16,600 bases of DNA from an uncultured Bacillus sp. (GCA_937902115.1 CALGSR010000032.1:1-16600), one strand, 5' to 3'. Positions 1 to 8,236 are shown, counted from the first letter of the stretch. Notes: a model not told the origin generated them from the sequence alone. Numbers and translations: made by a program.

Positions 1-1119
1 TCCTTCTGTTGCCGGTACCTCCACATGATAGTCATTCATGAGGTCCATTACTTTGCCTTCAATCATTTGTTTTAAATGTTGCAAATCGCTATCTGATAAT
101 GCGCTTATCTGAATCGATTCATTTCTCGCAGATGGCACAAACTCCGGATGTTGAACATCCTTCTTATTATACACTGTTATTTGCGGAATTGAAGATGTTT
201 CTAATTCATCCAATAATTGATTAACCGTCTGCTCATGCTGGTAATAATCCGGATTAGAGGAATCTACAACATGGAGCAGCAAATCTGCCTCTTTTACCTC
301 CTCAAGTGTGGAACGAAAAGCTGCGATTAAACTGGTTGGCAACTCCTGAATAAAGCCGACCGTGTCTGTCATTAGTACCGTGTAGCCTCTCGGTAAAATA
401 GACTTCCTTGTCATTGGATCTAATGTCGCAAACAATAGATTCTCTTCGAAAGAATCCGCTTCAGTTAAACGATTAAACAGTGTTGATTTTCCCGCATTCG
501 TATAGCCCACTAATGCAATTTGAAAGACTCGGTTTTTCTTCCTTCTTTCTCGGTAGCGCTTTCGATGCTCTACGATCCCGCTTAACTGCGTTTTGATATC
601 GTGAATGCGGCTGCGAATATGGCGGCGGTCTGCCTCGAGTTTTGTCTCACCGGGTCCTCTCGTACCGATCCCGGCACCAAGACGTGATAATTGCGTGCCC
701 TGTCCGCTAAGTCTTGGAAGCAGATATTGTAATTGAGCTAATTCAACTTGTAATTTCCCTTCTTTTGAGCGTGCCCTTTGCGCAAATATATCCAGAATCA
801 ATTGGGTTCTATCAATGATCCGCGCCTCTATTTGTGTAGCAAGATTTCGTACTTGACTTGGTGATAATTCATCATTGAATATGACTACATTTGCTTCTAC
901 TTCTTCTACGAGCGTTTTTAACTCCTGAACCTTTCCTCTTCCGATATACGTAGAATGGTCTGGCCGATCTCTTTTCTGCGTTAAGAAAGCCAGTACCTCC
1001 CCATGCGCCGTTTTTGTAAGCGATGACAATTCATCCATCGAATATTGGAAAGCTTGCTCATCGTCAGATGTTTGGCAGCCGACAAGGACAACACTTTCTT
1101 TTTCCTTTTTTTGTTCCAA
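1..1119 (-). CDS. hflX: GTPase HflX, 3' end cut by window edge
   Basis: HflX is a ribosome-associated GTPase that binds the 50S subunit and splits or rescues stalled ribosomes. The minus strand translates without a stop from about 1119 to base 1. It shows the N-terminal HflX domain (motif LSRLGAGIGTRGPGETKLEA), then a G domain with the P-loop GYTNAGKST near 485-511. About 373 codons are present against roughly 420 for Bacillus HflX, so the C-terminus lies outside the window. I chose the TTG start at 1119 because GAAGGGG lies 5 bases upstream; an in-frame ATG at 1149 has no convincing ribosome binding site. The upstream ABC ATPase gene ends 110 bases away on the same strand, so co-transcription is possible. 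Family assignment is secure; only the start is uncertain. Confidence 0.93.
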   Translation of the reverse strand, partial: MEQKKEKESVVLVGCQTSDDEQAFQYSMDELSSLTKTAHGEVLAFLTQKRDRPDHSTYIGRGKVQELKTLVEEVEANVVIFNDELSPSQVRNLATQIEARIIDRTQLILDIFAQRARSKEGKLQVELAQLQYLLPRLSGQGTQLSRLGAGIGTRGPGETKLEADRRHIRSRIHDIKTQLSGIVEHRKRYRERRKKNRVFQIALVGYTNAGKSTLFNRLTEADSFEENLLFATLDPMTRKSILPRGYTVLMTDTVGFIQELPTSLIAAFRSTLEEVKEADLLLHVVDSSNPDYYQHEQTVNQLLDELETSSIPQITVYNKKDVQHPEFVPSARNESIQISALSDSDLQHLKQMIEGKVMDLMNDYHVEVPATEG

Positions 1120-1228
1120 TCCATCCCCTTCTTTCTCTTTTTTAATCATCCTATTACGTACTGTTACATACTATTCCCTAACGCTTATTTCCAATCATCT
1201 AAACATACAGTTTATCTGTTTGGCAGGT

Positions 1229-2014
1229 TTAGTTTATTTTTGAAAGCAGCGGTCTTCCATTTTGCCAAAGGACTTGCACAGGAAGATCAAAAAACTCTGA
1301 CAACTGTTCACTTGAAATTAATTCGTTTGTTTCTCCAGCAGCAAACACCTCTCCCTTCTTTAACAATAAAGTCTTATTAAAACATGGAAGAATCTCATCA
1401 ACATGATGTGTCACATAGATGATACTAGGTACCTGTTCATTTCGTTTGCCGATCATTGTGTTGAGTGCCTCTAAGAGCTGTTCACGGGCGATGAAATCCA
1501 GACCGTTTGTCGGTTCATCTAAGATCAGAAGCTCTGGATCCCCCATTAAGGCACGAGCAATCAACACTCGCTGCTTTTCTCCTTGTGACAAGGTTTCATA
1601 CTTTCGGTTTGCATATTCAAAACAGCCCATATCTTTTAATAAGCCGATTGCCCTTTCTCTCATCTCATCGGTTGGCGTTTCATAAAGGCCAATGGAGGCA
1701 AACGCACCGCTTAAAATAATTTCAAAGGCGTTATCATTACGGTATAATTTATCCTGCAGTGAAGAAGAAACGAGACCAATCTTCTTTCTCAGCTTTTCAC
1801 CGAGAATGGTCTTTCCGAACTCCATGTCTACAACCTTTAAGTGACCGTTTGTTGGAAAATATTCTGCATTTAACATATTTAACAGCGACGTTTTTCCGGA
1901 TCCGTTCAAACCAAATAATATCCAATGCTCTCCTTTTTCAATCTTCCAGTTAATATTTTGCAGGATCCATTTGCCATCTTTCTTTAACGAGACATGATCC
2001 ATATGCACTACCAT
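1229..2014 (-). CDS. ABC transporter ATP-binding protein, YlmA-like
   Basis: A 261-residue single-domain ABC ATPase. Visible motifs in order: Walker A GLNGSGKT (about residue 35-42), Q-loop region around SSSLQDK, signature LSQGEKQR (about 143-150), Walker B LLILDEP, and the H-loop in YVTHH. No membrane segment is present and no permease gene is adjacent, as for B. subtilis YlmA, which it resembles in length and sequence. The substrate and partner are therefore unknown; it could also be a soluble, non-transport ABC protein. ATG at 2014 is preceded by GAGGGGG at a normal spacing. It lies upstream of hflX on the same strand and divergent from the RsbT-like gene. Confidence 0.88.
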   Translation of the reverse strand: MVVHMDHVSLKKDGKWILQNINWKIEKGEHWILFGLNGSGKTSLLNMLNAEYFPTNGHLKVVDMEFGKTILGEKLRKKIGLVSSSLQDKLYRNDNAFEIILSGAFASIGLYETPTDEMRERAIGLLKDMGCFEYANRKYETLSQGEKQRVLIARALMGDPELLILDEPTNGLDFIAREQLLEALNTMIGKRNEQVPSIIYVTHHVDEILPCFNKTLLLKKGEVFAAGETNELISSEQLSEFFDLPVQVLWQNGRPLLSKIN

Positions 2015-2184
2015 GATTATTCCCCCTCAATACCATTCCGTTTCCTATGACTATTTTAGTTTATCAGATCAAGTAAACAGAGCAACTTTTTACCTAAAAA
2101 GCATGATTTTGTCGATTAAACCACTAGCAATTTTACGAAATTTTCATAAATTCGTCAAAATATTATCCGAGGCACTCGTAAATA

Positions 2185-2193
2185 TGCTAAAAT
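2185..2193 (+). promoter_or_regulatory. possible extended -10 promoter for the signalling cluster
   Basis: TGCTAAAAT at 2185-2193 fits an extended -10 (TGn plus TAAAAT, five of six matches to TATAAT). No good -35 is present at 17 bases. It would give a leader of about 75 bases before the RsbT-like gene. I saw no GTTTAA...GGGTAT sigma-B promoter in the divergent intergenic region, so control by sigma-B is not supported. This is a pattern match only. Confidence 0.33.
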
Positions 2194-2275
2194 GTTCTCA
2201 TTATATTGAAAATAGATACGATAAAAATATGTTTAGATAGATTTGGAATCGCATTCGAGGAGGATGTATCAAGAT

Positions 2276-2674
2276 TTGTATAGAATTGTGATCGAAAGAG
2301 AAGACGATGTTTATATGGCAAGCTCAATAGGAAAAAGGATGGCAGAAGAAAACGGGTTAAGTAAGAGTGAACAAACCAAATTAGTTGTTTCCATTATGGA
2401 GTTGACTCGTAATATCGTTTTTTACGCCGGTAAAGGTCAGCTGTTCATCAAAGTCATCCCCTCCTACGGTATTGAAATCACTGCAATTGATCAGGGGCCC
2501 GGCATTGAAAACCTTGAGCAAGTATTCAATCAAACAGTCCGTTCGAAAACAGGGCTTGGATTAGGCTTGTCCGGAGTAAAACGGCTAATGGATGAGTTTG
2601 AAATCGAAAGTACCTTTCATTTGGGTACAAAGGTACGAGCAGTAAAATGGTTTAACGAAGGGAAGGCGAAGTAA
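2276..2674 (+). CDS. RsbT-like serine/threonine protein kinase (anti-sigma regulatory factor family)
   Basis: GHKL-fold kinase related to RsbT, the stressosome kinase that phosphorylates RsbR and RsbS and, when released, activates RsbU. Visible motifs: N-box MELTRNIVFYAGKGQ (close to RsbT SELARNIYLYAGKGQ), the ATP-binding motif DQGPGI, and the glycine-rich lid GLGLGLSGVKRLMDEF. I chose TTG at 2276 because GAGGAGG (2257-2263) lies upstream, although at a long 12-base spacing, and it gives 132 residues, the size of RsbT. An ATG at 2264 abuts the ribosome binding site, and the TTG at 2243 has none. The stop codon is one base from the next ATG, so the two genes are clearly an operon. No RsbS or RsbU lies next to it, so its output partner is unknown. 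Confidence 0.85.
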   Translation: MYRIVIEREDDVYMASSIGKRMAEENGLSKSEQTKLVVSIMELTRNIVFYAGKGQLFIKVIPSYGIEITAIDQGPGIENLEQVFNQTVRSKTGLGLGLSGVKRLMDEFEIESTFHLGTKVRAVKWFNEGKAK

Positions 2675-2675
2675 A

Positions 2676-4541
2676 ATGATGATAACTTCAACCGCAAATG
2701 ATCAATTATACGGTTTAATTGAGCTCAATCCCGACGGCATGATCTTAAAGGCAAACAGCGAGGGAAAGAGACTGTTATTCTCGGATGATTTAGAAACGAA
2801 TTATCTATTTAATCGAATCAAAAACAACGAAATCAAAACAAAATTACATGAATGTTTCATGGGAAAAAGCAATGATTTTATGGTCACGATTGATTCACAG
2901 CCTTACTTTTTCCTTTTTCACCGCACATTTGTGGAACAAAAGATGGAAAAAATTTGCATTTATATTATGAATATCACTCAACTGCAAAGCAGCCATGAAA
3001 ATAATAATTGGAACAGCCACTTACTCTCATCCGTTGGTGAAATGGCTGCCGGTATTGCGCATGAGGTACGAAATCCTTTGACATCGGTAAAGGGATTCCT
3101 GCAATTAATGGATCAAACGTATAGTGAAGAATACTCAAAAATAGCACAAGATGAATTAGATCGGGCCATTCATATCCTGAATGACTTAATGAGTGTGTCA
3201 AAACCGGAATTCATTCAGGAAAAACAAACATCCTTTAATGTATGTATGGAAATAGAATCGATATTATTATTATTTCAAAATCAGCTTTATTCTATCAATC
3301 TGACAAAAAGGTTTCAAAATGAGAATTCCGTGATTATTGGTAGAAAAGATCAAATTAAAAAAGCATTGTTTAATTTAATTAAGAATGCGATTGAGGCAAT
3401 GCCCAACGGCGGGACAATTATCGTTGAACAATTTGAGGATTTCCATGGGATTCATGTGAACATCACCGATTCAGGGGTTGGAATTCCAAAGGACAAACTC
3501 AGATTGCTGGGAACCCCCTTCTTTACCTTAAAACAAGATGGAAAAGGAATGGGCCTCGCTCAAGTCTTTAATGCGATACAAAGCAATCATGGCACAATCA
3601 GTGTAGAAAGCGAGGAACAAAAAGGCACGACCTTTTCCCTCACATTTTCTAAGCCCAAATATTCGGATAATTATTTAGGAGGTCATTCAATGGTACAGGC
3701 TATTAGTATAGAAGCGGAGTTATCCAATCACATAAGAAACAATATTATTGATATTACAGCAGTCTGGCTGGAATATATAAAAAAAGATAAACCGCATCTT
3801 GTTTCCCTGCTGCGGGATAATGGTGAGTTAAATTATTATGAAAATAAGGGCAATCCATTGATGCAAATTGTCGCCGATAATATTGCCGAATTAAAAACAG
3901 AAGCGATTATGGATTTAGCAAAAAGCAGAAGCATTGTCAGTGCTAAGACGGAATTTCCAATTCATATGGCCTGGGAATTATTTCAGTCCACACGTGGAAT
4001 TGTGTGGAATGCCATTCGCGACTTTTATTTCAAATCTAAAAATTCGCTTAATACAGACGAATTATTCGCTCTAGAGCGCAATGTCAATAATATCATTGAT
4101 TTATATATCGATTCCTATACCGCCTATTATGTAAATTATAAAGAGGAATTATTAAAAGCACACCGAGCTACTGTTGATGAATTATCTGTGCCAATTATCC
4201 CAATTGCACCGAGAGTATGTATTCTGCCAATTGTAGGGAATGTGGATACGTATCGTGCGAAGAAAATTCGTGAAAAAACGCTCTATCGAATCAGCAAGTT
4301 AAAGGCACAAAAATTAATTATCGACATCTCAGGTGTTCCATTTGTTGATACAGCAGTCGTTAACCATCTATTTAAAATCGTAAAGGGAATTAAATTACTA
4401 GGATGTTCAACGATTTTAACAGGGATTGGACCGGAAATTGCCGACACGATGATTGAATTAGGTGTTGAAATTGATGATGAATTAGTTACTAAATCTAACC
4501 TACAGCAAGCGTTAGCGGACATCAACATATTTTCTGCATAA
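2676..4541 (+). CDS. PAS-histidine kinase fused in frame to an RsbR-type STAS protein
   Basis: A 621-residue two-part protein. Residues 1-110 look like a PAS-type sensor without membrane segments. Residues 115-330 are a histidine kinase of the sporulation-kinase type: H-box AHEVRNPLTSVKGF with H129, N-box around N237, G1 DSGVGIP from D265, G2 GKGMGL at 289-294. Residues 339-621 are a complete RsbR-like protein: an N-terminal RsbRD-like helical sensor, then a STAS domain with both RsbRA phospho-threonines conserved at identical 34-residue spacing (T525 in VDTYRAK, T559 in VPFVDT). Such a junction is unusual; a strong ribosome binding site and ATG sit exactly at it (3690), suggesting former or still active separate translation of the RsbR half. 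A sequencing indel that merges two genes cannot be excluded. The translation initiation site at 2676 is preceded by GGAAGG. Confidence 0.88.
   Translation: MMITSTANDQLYGLIELNPDGMILKANSEGKRLLFSDDLETNYLFNRIKNNEIKTKLHECFMGKSNDFMVTIDSQPYFFLFHRTFVEQKMEKICIYIMNITQLQSSHENNNWNSHLLSSVGEMAAGIAHEVRNPLTSVKGFLQLMDQTYSEEYSKIAQDELDRAIHILNDLMSVSKPEFIQEKQTSFNVCMEIESILLLFQNQLYSINLTKRFQNENSVIIGRKDQIKKALFNLIKNAIEAMPNGGTIIVEQFEDFHGIHVNITDSGVGIPKDKLRLLGTPFFTLKQDGKGMGLAQVFNAIQSNHGTISVESEEQKGTTFSLTFSKPKYSDNYLGGHSMVQAISIEAELSNHIRNNIIDITAVWLEYIKKDKPHLVSLLRDNGELNYYENKGNPLMQIVADNIAELKTEAIMDLAKSRSIVSAKTEFPIHMAWELFQSTRGIVWNAIRDFYFKSKNSLNTDELFALERNVNNIIDLYIDSYTAYYVNYKEELLKAHRATVDELSVPIIPIAPRVCILPIVGNVDTYRAKKIREKTLYRISKLKAQKLIIDISGVPFVDTAVVNHLFKIVKGIKLLGCSTILTGIGPEIADTMIELGVEIDDELVTKSNLQQALADINIFSA
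3677..3692 (+). promoter_or_regulatory. internal ribosome binding site and ATG inside the kinase-RsbR fusion
   Basis: AGGAGGT at 3677-3683, a six-base spacer, then ATG at 3690-3692 in the reading frame of the fusion (Met339). This is a textbook initiation site, and it lies exactly where the RsbR homology begins. It would yield a 283-residue RsbR protein (3690-4541), nearly the same length as the separate paralog downstream (281 residues). Stops in the other two frames lie just before it (TAA at 3668-3670 and TAG at 3676-3678), as expected if the kinase once ended here as a separate gene. Confidence 0.72.
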
Positions 4542-4600
4542 CGAATCGAGGGAATTCAGATCAGAGGGGAAAATACGAAAAGTATGGGGGGCATTATTAC

Positions 4601-5446
4601 ATGCAGTCTGCAGTTAATTTAAAAATGGACATACAGCGTTATCTAAATGAAACATTGGACTTTTATTCAAAAGAATGGTTAAACTATTTGCAAAATAACA
4701 AAAGCTATCTCATTAGTTTATTAAATGATAATGGGGATATGGAAGACCTTAAAGAAAATGGGAATCCTTTACTGTGTATTATTGCGGAAAACATTCTTGA
4801 GATAGATGAAGACAGAATTATGCAAAAAGCGAAAGCAAGAGGCATCGCCAGCGCCCAAACAGAATATCCGATCCATATGGCATGGGAATTATTTCAGTCC
4901 AGCCGTGGCATTATTTGGAATGCTGTGAAAAATTATTATGCTGAATCACAAACTAAATTGAATGAAGAAGAATTCTTCGAACTAGAACGTCACATTAACA
5001 ATGTCATTGATTTATTTATCGAGGCTTACACAGCACAATATGTAACATATAAAGATGATTTATTAAAAAGCCACCGCGAAACCGTCGACGAATTAACTGT
5101 GCCGATTATTCCTCTTGCTGATAAAGTTTGTATCCTGCCAATCGTAGGAAATGTAGATACCTACCGCGCGAAGAAGATCCGAGAAAAAACGCTGCTACGC
5201 GTAAGCGAATTAAAGGCCCAACAACTAATCATCGACATTTCCGGTGTTCCCTTTGTTGATACGGCAGTTGTAAATCATTTATTCAAGATTGTTAAAGGGA
5301 TTAAATTATTAGGATGCTCTACAATTATGACAGGTATCAGCCCTGAAATCGCCGATACAATGATTGAATTAGGCATCGAAATTGATAATGAAATTAAAAC
5401 AAGGTCGGACCTGCAACAAGCTCTGCAAGATATACACTTATATTAA
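4601..5446 (+). CDS. RsbR-type stressosome protein (RsbRD-like N-terminus plus STAS domain)
   Basis: A 281-residue paralog of the C-terminal half of the preceding fusion. RsbR proteins form the stressosome core with RsbS, and RsbT phosphorylates them on STAS threonines. Residues 1-155 are a helical sensor domain (shared motif HMAWELFQS); residues 165-281 are STAS, with T187 (VDTYRAK) and T221 (VPFVDT) conserved. The two STAS domains are very alike by eye, with an uninterrupted identical run of more than 30 residues, so this is a tandem duplication. The N-terminal halves diverge more, suggesting different signals. The ATG at 4601 follows GGGGGG (4586-4591), and a strong terminator closes the cluster right after the stop. 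Confidence 0.87.
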   Translation: MQSAVNLKMDIQRYLNETLDFYSKEWLNYLQNNKSYLISLLNDNGDMEDLKENGNPLLCIIAENILEIDEDRIMQKAKARGIASAQTEYPIHMAWELFQSSRGIIWNAVKNYYAESQTKLNEEEFFELERHINNVIDLFIEAYTAQYVTYKDDLLKSHRETVDELTVPIIPLADKVCILPIVGNVDTYRAKKIREKTLLRVSELKAQQLIIDISGVPFVDTAVVNHLFKIVKGIKLLGCSTIMTGISPEIADTMIELGIEIDNEIKTRSDLQQALQDIHLY

Positions 5447-5450
5447 GCTG

Positions 5451-5494
5451 AAAAAATAGAAGCCCCGTACACGAAGTGCGGGGCTTCTATTTTA
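5451..5494. terminator. bidirectional intrinsic terminator between the RsbR cluster and spoVK
   Basis: AATAGAAGCCCCG at 5455-5467 pairs perfectly with CGGGGCTTCTATT at 5479-5491. Inside it CAC/GTG adds three more pairs around a GAA loop, with a two-base bulge. A-rich sequence on the left and T-rich on the right let it work in both directions. The spoVK stop codon overlaps its right edge. Confidence 0.9.
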
Positions 5495-6436
5495 TTCCTG
5501 CTCACAAACAAGATCGTTGCTTCTTAGCGTCATCAATTCATGTCTGTCAAAATTATTTTGCATCAAGAGACGCATCGCCTGTGTCCGGATTGATTTTTCT
5601 ATGACATTTCGGATATAGCGTCCATTTGAAAAGCTGATTGGATTCATGGACTTGATCCATTGCAAATGTTCACGAAGTTTCTTCTCTGCTTCATGACTAA
5701 GTGTATATTCTTTCTCCTTTAACATGCGATCTGCTATTTCCATTAATTGCTCAATGGTATAATCAGGAAAATCAATCACAAGCGGAAAACGGGAATGCAG
5801 ACCGGGGTTTAAAGTAAGAAAGTTATCCATCTCGCGGGAATATCCCGCTAAAATGAGAATAAACTCATGCTGCTTGTCTTCCATATGCTTTACAAGAGTA
5901 TCAATCGCTTCTTTGCCAAAATCCTTTTCTCCTCCCCTTCCTAAAGAATAGGCTTCATCAATAAACAGAATTCCCCCTATTGCCTTTTTAATTAAATCCC
6001 TCGTTTTTTGCGCGGTATGACCAATATATTCCCCCACAAGGTCCGCTCGTTCCGCTTCAATTAAATGTCCTTTGGAAAGAACATTCATCTTCTGAAACAG
6101 CTTTCCAATGAGTCGGGCAACCGTTGTTTTCCCTGTGCCGGGATTGCCTTTAAACATCATATGCAAGGCCTGTTTTCCCGCTTTCAACCCATTTTCTTCT
6201 CTTTTTTTATTAATGTAGATCCAAGCGTAGATCTCTTTTATCATCCTTTTCATTTCTTCCATGCCAACAAGTATCCCAAGCTCCGTTTCAATTTCCTTCA
6301 AAGCCGTATGCTCAGGTGCTGTCCATTTGGGTGGAGGGGACAAAGAATTGGCTTCCTTTGTCAGAGGATCCCGTTGTTTTGCGTTTAGAACAATGCTGAT
6401 TTGTCCATTGTTTTTCATGCGCATTGGTTGTTCCAA
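5492..6436 (-). CDS. spoVK: stage V sporulation protein SpoVK, AAA ATPase
   Basis: AAA+ ATPase of the CbxX/CfqX type required in B. subtilis for late sporulation and spore maturation; its molecular target is unsettled. The protein is colinear with B. subtilis SpoVK (about 322 residues): N-terminal KNNGQ motif, KEIYAWI, Walker A GNPGTGKTT (about 97-105), VGEYIGHT, Walker B ILFIDEAYSL (D160/E161), sensor-1 ILAGYS, and the arginine-finger region SRFP. I chose TTG at 6436 (314 residues) because AGAGGTG lies about six bases upstream; the GTG at 6445 would overlap that ribosome binding site. Spacing to hfq is over 200 bases with a terminator between, so it is a separate unit. In B. subtilis it is sigma-E dependent; I see no clear sigma-E promoter here. 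Confidence 0.94.
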   Translation of the reverse strand: MEQPMRMKNNGQISIVLNAKQRDPLTKEANSLSPPPKWTAPEHTALKEIETELGILVGMEEMKRMIKEIYAWIYINKKREENGLKAGKQALHMMFKGNPGTGKTTVARLIGKLFQKMNVLSKGHLIEAERADLVGEYIGHTAQKTRDLIKKAIGGILFIDEAYSLGRGGEKDFGKEAIDTLVKHMEDKQHEFILILAGYSREMDNFLTLNPGLHSRFPLVIDFPDYTIEQLMEIADRMLKEKEYTLSHEAEKKLREHLQWIKSMNPISFSNGRYIRNVIEKSIRTQAMRLLMQNNFDRHELMTLRSNDLVCEQE

Positions 6437-6605
6437 ACTTTTCACCTCTCATTCTAACAACAGTATACGTCCCATCTGCTTTATCAAGTGACTTGTTTTG
6501 TACTCATATAAATTTGTCATTATATGCGCTTTCCCAAGAAATAATTGCTTATTTTATTTGTATTCAGCAATTGTGATAATCATTAAAACAAAATACTTAA
6601 TAAAC

Positions 6606-6652
6606 GATAAAAAAAGCATTCTCATCAATCCTATGATGAGAATGCTTTTTTT
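6606..6652 (-). terminator. intrinsic terminator of hfq
   Basis: A perfect 16-base stem: AAAAAGCATTCTCATC at 6611-6626 and its complement at 6635-6650, with an eight-base loop. The A-run on the left becomes the U-run of the hfq transcript. The T-run on the right would also allow plus-strand termination. Between it and spoVK (about 6446-6605) the sequence is AT-rich and I see no gene. Confidence 0.9.
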
Positions 6653-6662
6653 ACTCATGTAT

Positions 6663-6902
6663 TTATTTCTGTTGAGGGGCTTCTAAATCAATCTCAACAT
6701 TACGCTGCGGTGCAAAGGTAGAAATGGCATGTTTATAAACAAGCTGCTGCTTGCCTTCCGTTTCAAATAGAACGGTAAAATTATCGAATCCCTTAATTTG
6801 GCCTCTTATTTGGAATCCATTTAATAAAAAGACAGTTACATTTGTTCCATCTTTACGCAGTTGATTCAATACCTGATCCTGGATATTTACGGAATGTTTC
6901 AT
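6663..6902 (-). CDS. hfq: RNA chaperone Hfq
   Basis: Sm-like RNA-binding protein that forms hexameric rings and binds small RNAs and A-rich or U-rich RNA. At 79 residues it is slightly longer than the 73-residue B. subtilis protein. The Sm1 motif (VTVFLLNGFQIRGQIKGFDNFTVLF) and Sm2 motif (YKHAISTFAP) are intact; the C-terminal tail is short and acidic, as in Gram-positive Hfq. It lies 35 bases downstream of miaA on the same strand, the classic miaA-hfq operon. ATG at 6902 is preceded by GAGGAGG, and a strong terminator follows. Confidence 0.97.
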   Translation of the reverse strand: MKHSVNIQDQVLNQLRKDGTNVTVFLLNGFQIRGQIKGFDNFTVLFETEGKQQLVYKHAISTFAPQRNVEIDLEAPQQK

Positions 6903-6937
6903 AATTTAAGATCCTCCTCTATTTATCTCTACTATTA

Positions 6938-7897
6938 TTAATTCGATTTAAGTTCAAGCTTTCCTTCCATATAAGAAGAAATTTCCACTATTTTTTTTTC
7001 AAGCTGATCCTCTACGTCTGTTCCCGTCATATCAAACCATTTGACAGCCATTTTATTGCGAAACCATGTTAACTGTCTTTTCGCATAACGGCGGGAATTT
7101 TGCTTCAGATTTTCTACCGCCGCATCAAAACTCGCCCTGCCATATAAATAATCAAATAATTCCTTGTAACCGATTGCTTGGATGGATTGACAGTTTATCA
7201 GCCCACTAGCAAATAATTGTTGAACCTCATATAATAATCCCGCCTGGATCATCATGTCAACCCGTCTATTGATTCTTTCATACAGTTTTTCCCGTTCCAT
7301 CGTTAAACCGATAATAGTGGCATCATATTTCGCTTCTGCTTTCTGCTCCGCTTGAAACTCTGTCATTGTTTTTCCTGTACAATGATACACCTCAAGTGCC
7401 CGGATCACACGGCGAACATTATTCGGGTGAATTCGCTCCGCACTTTTCCGATCAATTTTCAACAATTGTTCATGAAGATACTGGTTTCCAAATTCCTCCG
7501 CACGCATTTCCATTCTTTCGCGAAAGGTGTCGTCGGAGGATGCTTCTGAAAAGTGATAATCATACAAAACAGATTGAATATATAATCCTGTTCCGCCAAC
7601 AATCATCGGCAGCTTTCCCCTAGCAGCAATTTCATGAATTTTTCCTCGCGCTAATTCCTGAAACTCAGCTGCAGAAAATGGCTCATCCGGTTCTTTAATA
7701 TCAATTAAATAATGCGGAATCCCTTCCATTTCTTCGTTAGAAATCTTTGCAGTTCCGATATCCATACGTTTATAGATTTGCATCGAATCTCCGCTAATAA
7801 TTTCTCCGTTAAATTGCTTTGCCAACTCAATGCTTGTTTTTGTTTTACCAACTGCTGTCGGCCCAATTAAAACGACAAGCTTTTGTTTCTCTCTCAA
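6938..7897 (-). CDS. miaA: tRNA dimethylallyltransferase MiaA
   Basis: Transfers a dimethylallyl group to A37 of tRNAs that read codons starting with U, the first step toward ms2i6A. At 319 residues it is the normal family length. Motifs: P-loop GPTAVGKT at residues 12-19, catalytic-region GDSMQIYK with D37, DIGTAKI, HYLID, and GGTGLYIQSVLYDY. The C-terminus has the conserved RRYAKRQLTWFRN tRNA-contact motif. The start is TTG at 7897; no in-frame ATG or GTG fits, and AAGG lies about ten bases or more upstream. It forms an operon with hfq. Confidence 0.96.
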   Translation of the reverse strand: MREKQKLVVLIGPTAVGKTKTSIELAKQFNGEIISGDSMQIYKRMDIGTAKISNEEMEGIPHYLIDIKEPDEPFSAAEFQELARGKIHEIAARGKLPMIVGGTGLYIQSVLYDYHFSEASSDDTFRERMEMRAEEFGNQYLHEQLLKIDRKSAERIHPNNVRRVIRALEVYHCTGKTMTEFQAEQKAEAKYDATIIGLTMEREKLYERINRRVDMMIQAGLLYEVQQLFASGLINCQSIQAIGYKELFDYLYGRASFDAAVENLKQNSRRYAKRQLTWFRNKMAVKWFDMTGTDVEDQLEKKIVEISSYMEGKLELKSN

Positions 7898-8236
7898 ATT
7901 CCGTCAACTACCTTTGATTACAGTATTCGGTAAATTCATCTCCCGCTGATGAAAGTCTTCTTTATCATACCATATTTTGCAACGAATTCAGTCAAACATC
8001 TATTCATTATGACCAATTCTAAAGTAACTATTCAAACTTTTAACGGGATTAGTAATCTTTTTAATGCATGCAATTGAAAGGAAATAATTTCGTAATCCCT
8101 GTCTAAATACAGGAAAATCTATCCTATTAGGTTACAGTTCATTTAAGATCTCATAACATTTGCCATTTCTCGTGCTTTTTCATGCTAAAGTGAGATATTG
8201 TTCAACTGTAATCACAAAAGAATTGGGTGAAGTTTA
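7898..8236. other. non-coding interval between divergent miaA and the mreBH-like gene
   Basis: About 340 bases with no supportable gene. It holds the miaA promoter candidate, a small inverted repeat CCTGT/ACAGG (8098-8102 and 8108-8112), and a possible extended -10 for the actin gene (TGCTAAAGT, 8183-8191) with TTGCCA at 8160-8165 at an overlong 20-base spacing. I found no ACCCCC/CGAA sigma-I type elements, the control known for B. subtilis mreBH. Confidence 0.5.
7964..7995 (-). promoter_or_regulatory. possible promoter of miaA-hfq
   Basis: On the minus strand TGGTATGAT (extended -10; TATGAT at 7964-7969) lies downstream of TTGACT (7990-7995). The 20-base spacer is longer than ideal, so function would rest on the TGn extension. 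Confidence 0.4.

Noticed and set aside
1045..1380. A plus-strand open frame of 111 codons over the hflX start region
   Set aside because: It overlaps the 5' end of hflX and the 3' end of the ABC gene on the opposite strand, has no ribosome binding site and a low-complexity Phe-rich translation; it is a shadow.
6446..6605. Promoter of spoVK (sigma-E or sigma-K type) near CGTATACT
   Set aside because: The -10-like match has no acceptable -35 at 13-15 bases; I could not support a specific sigma factor.
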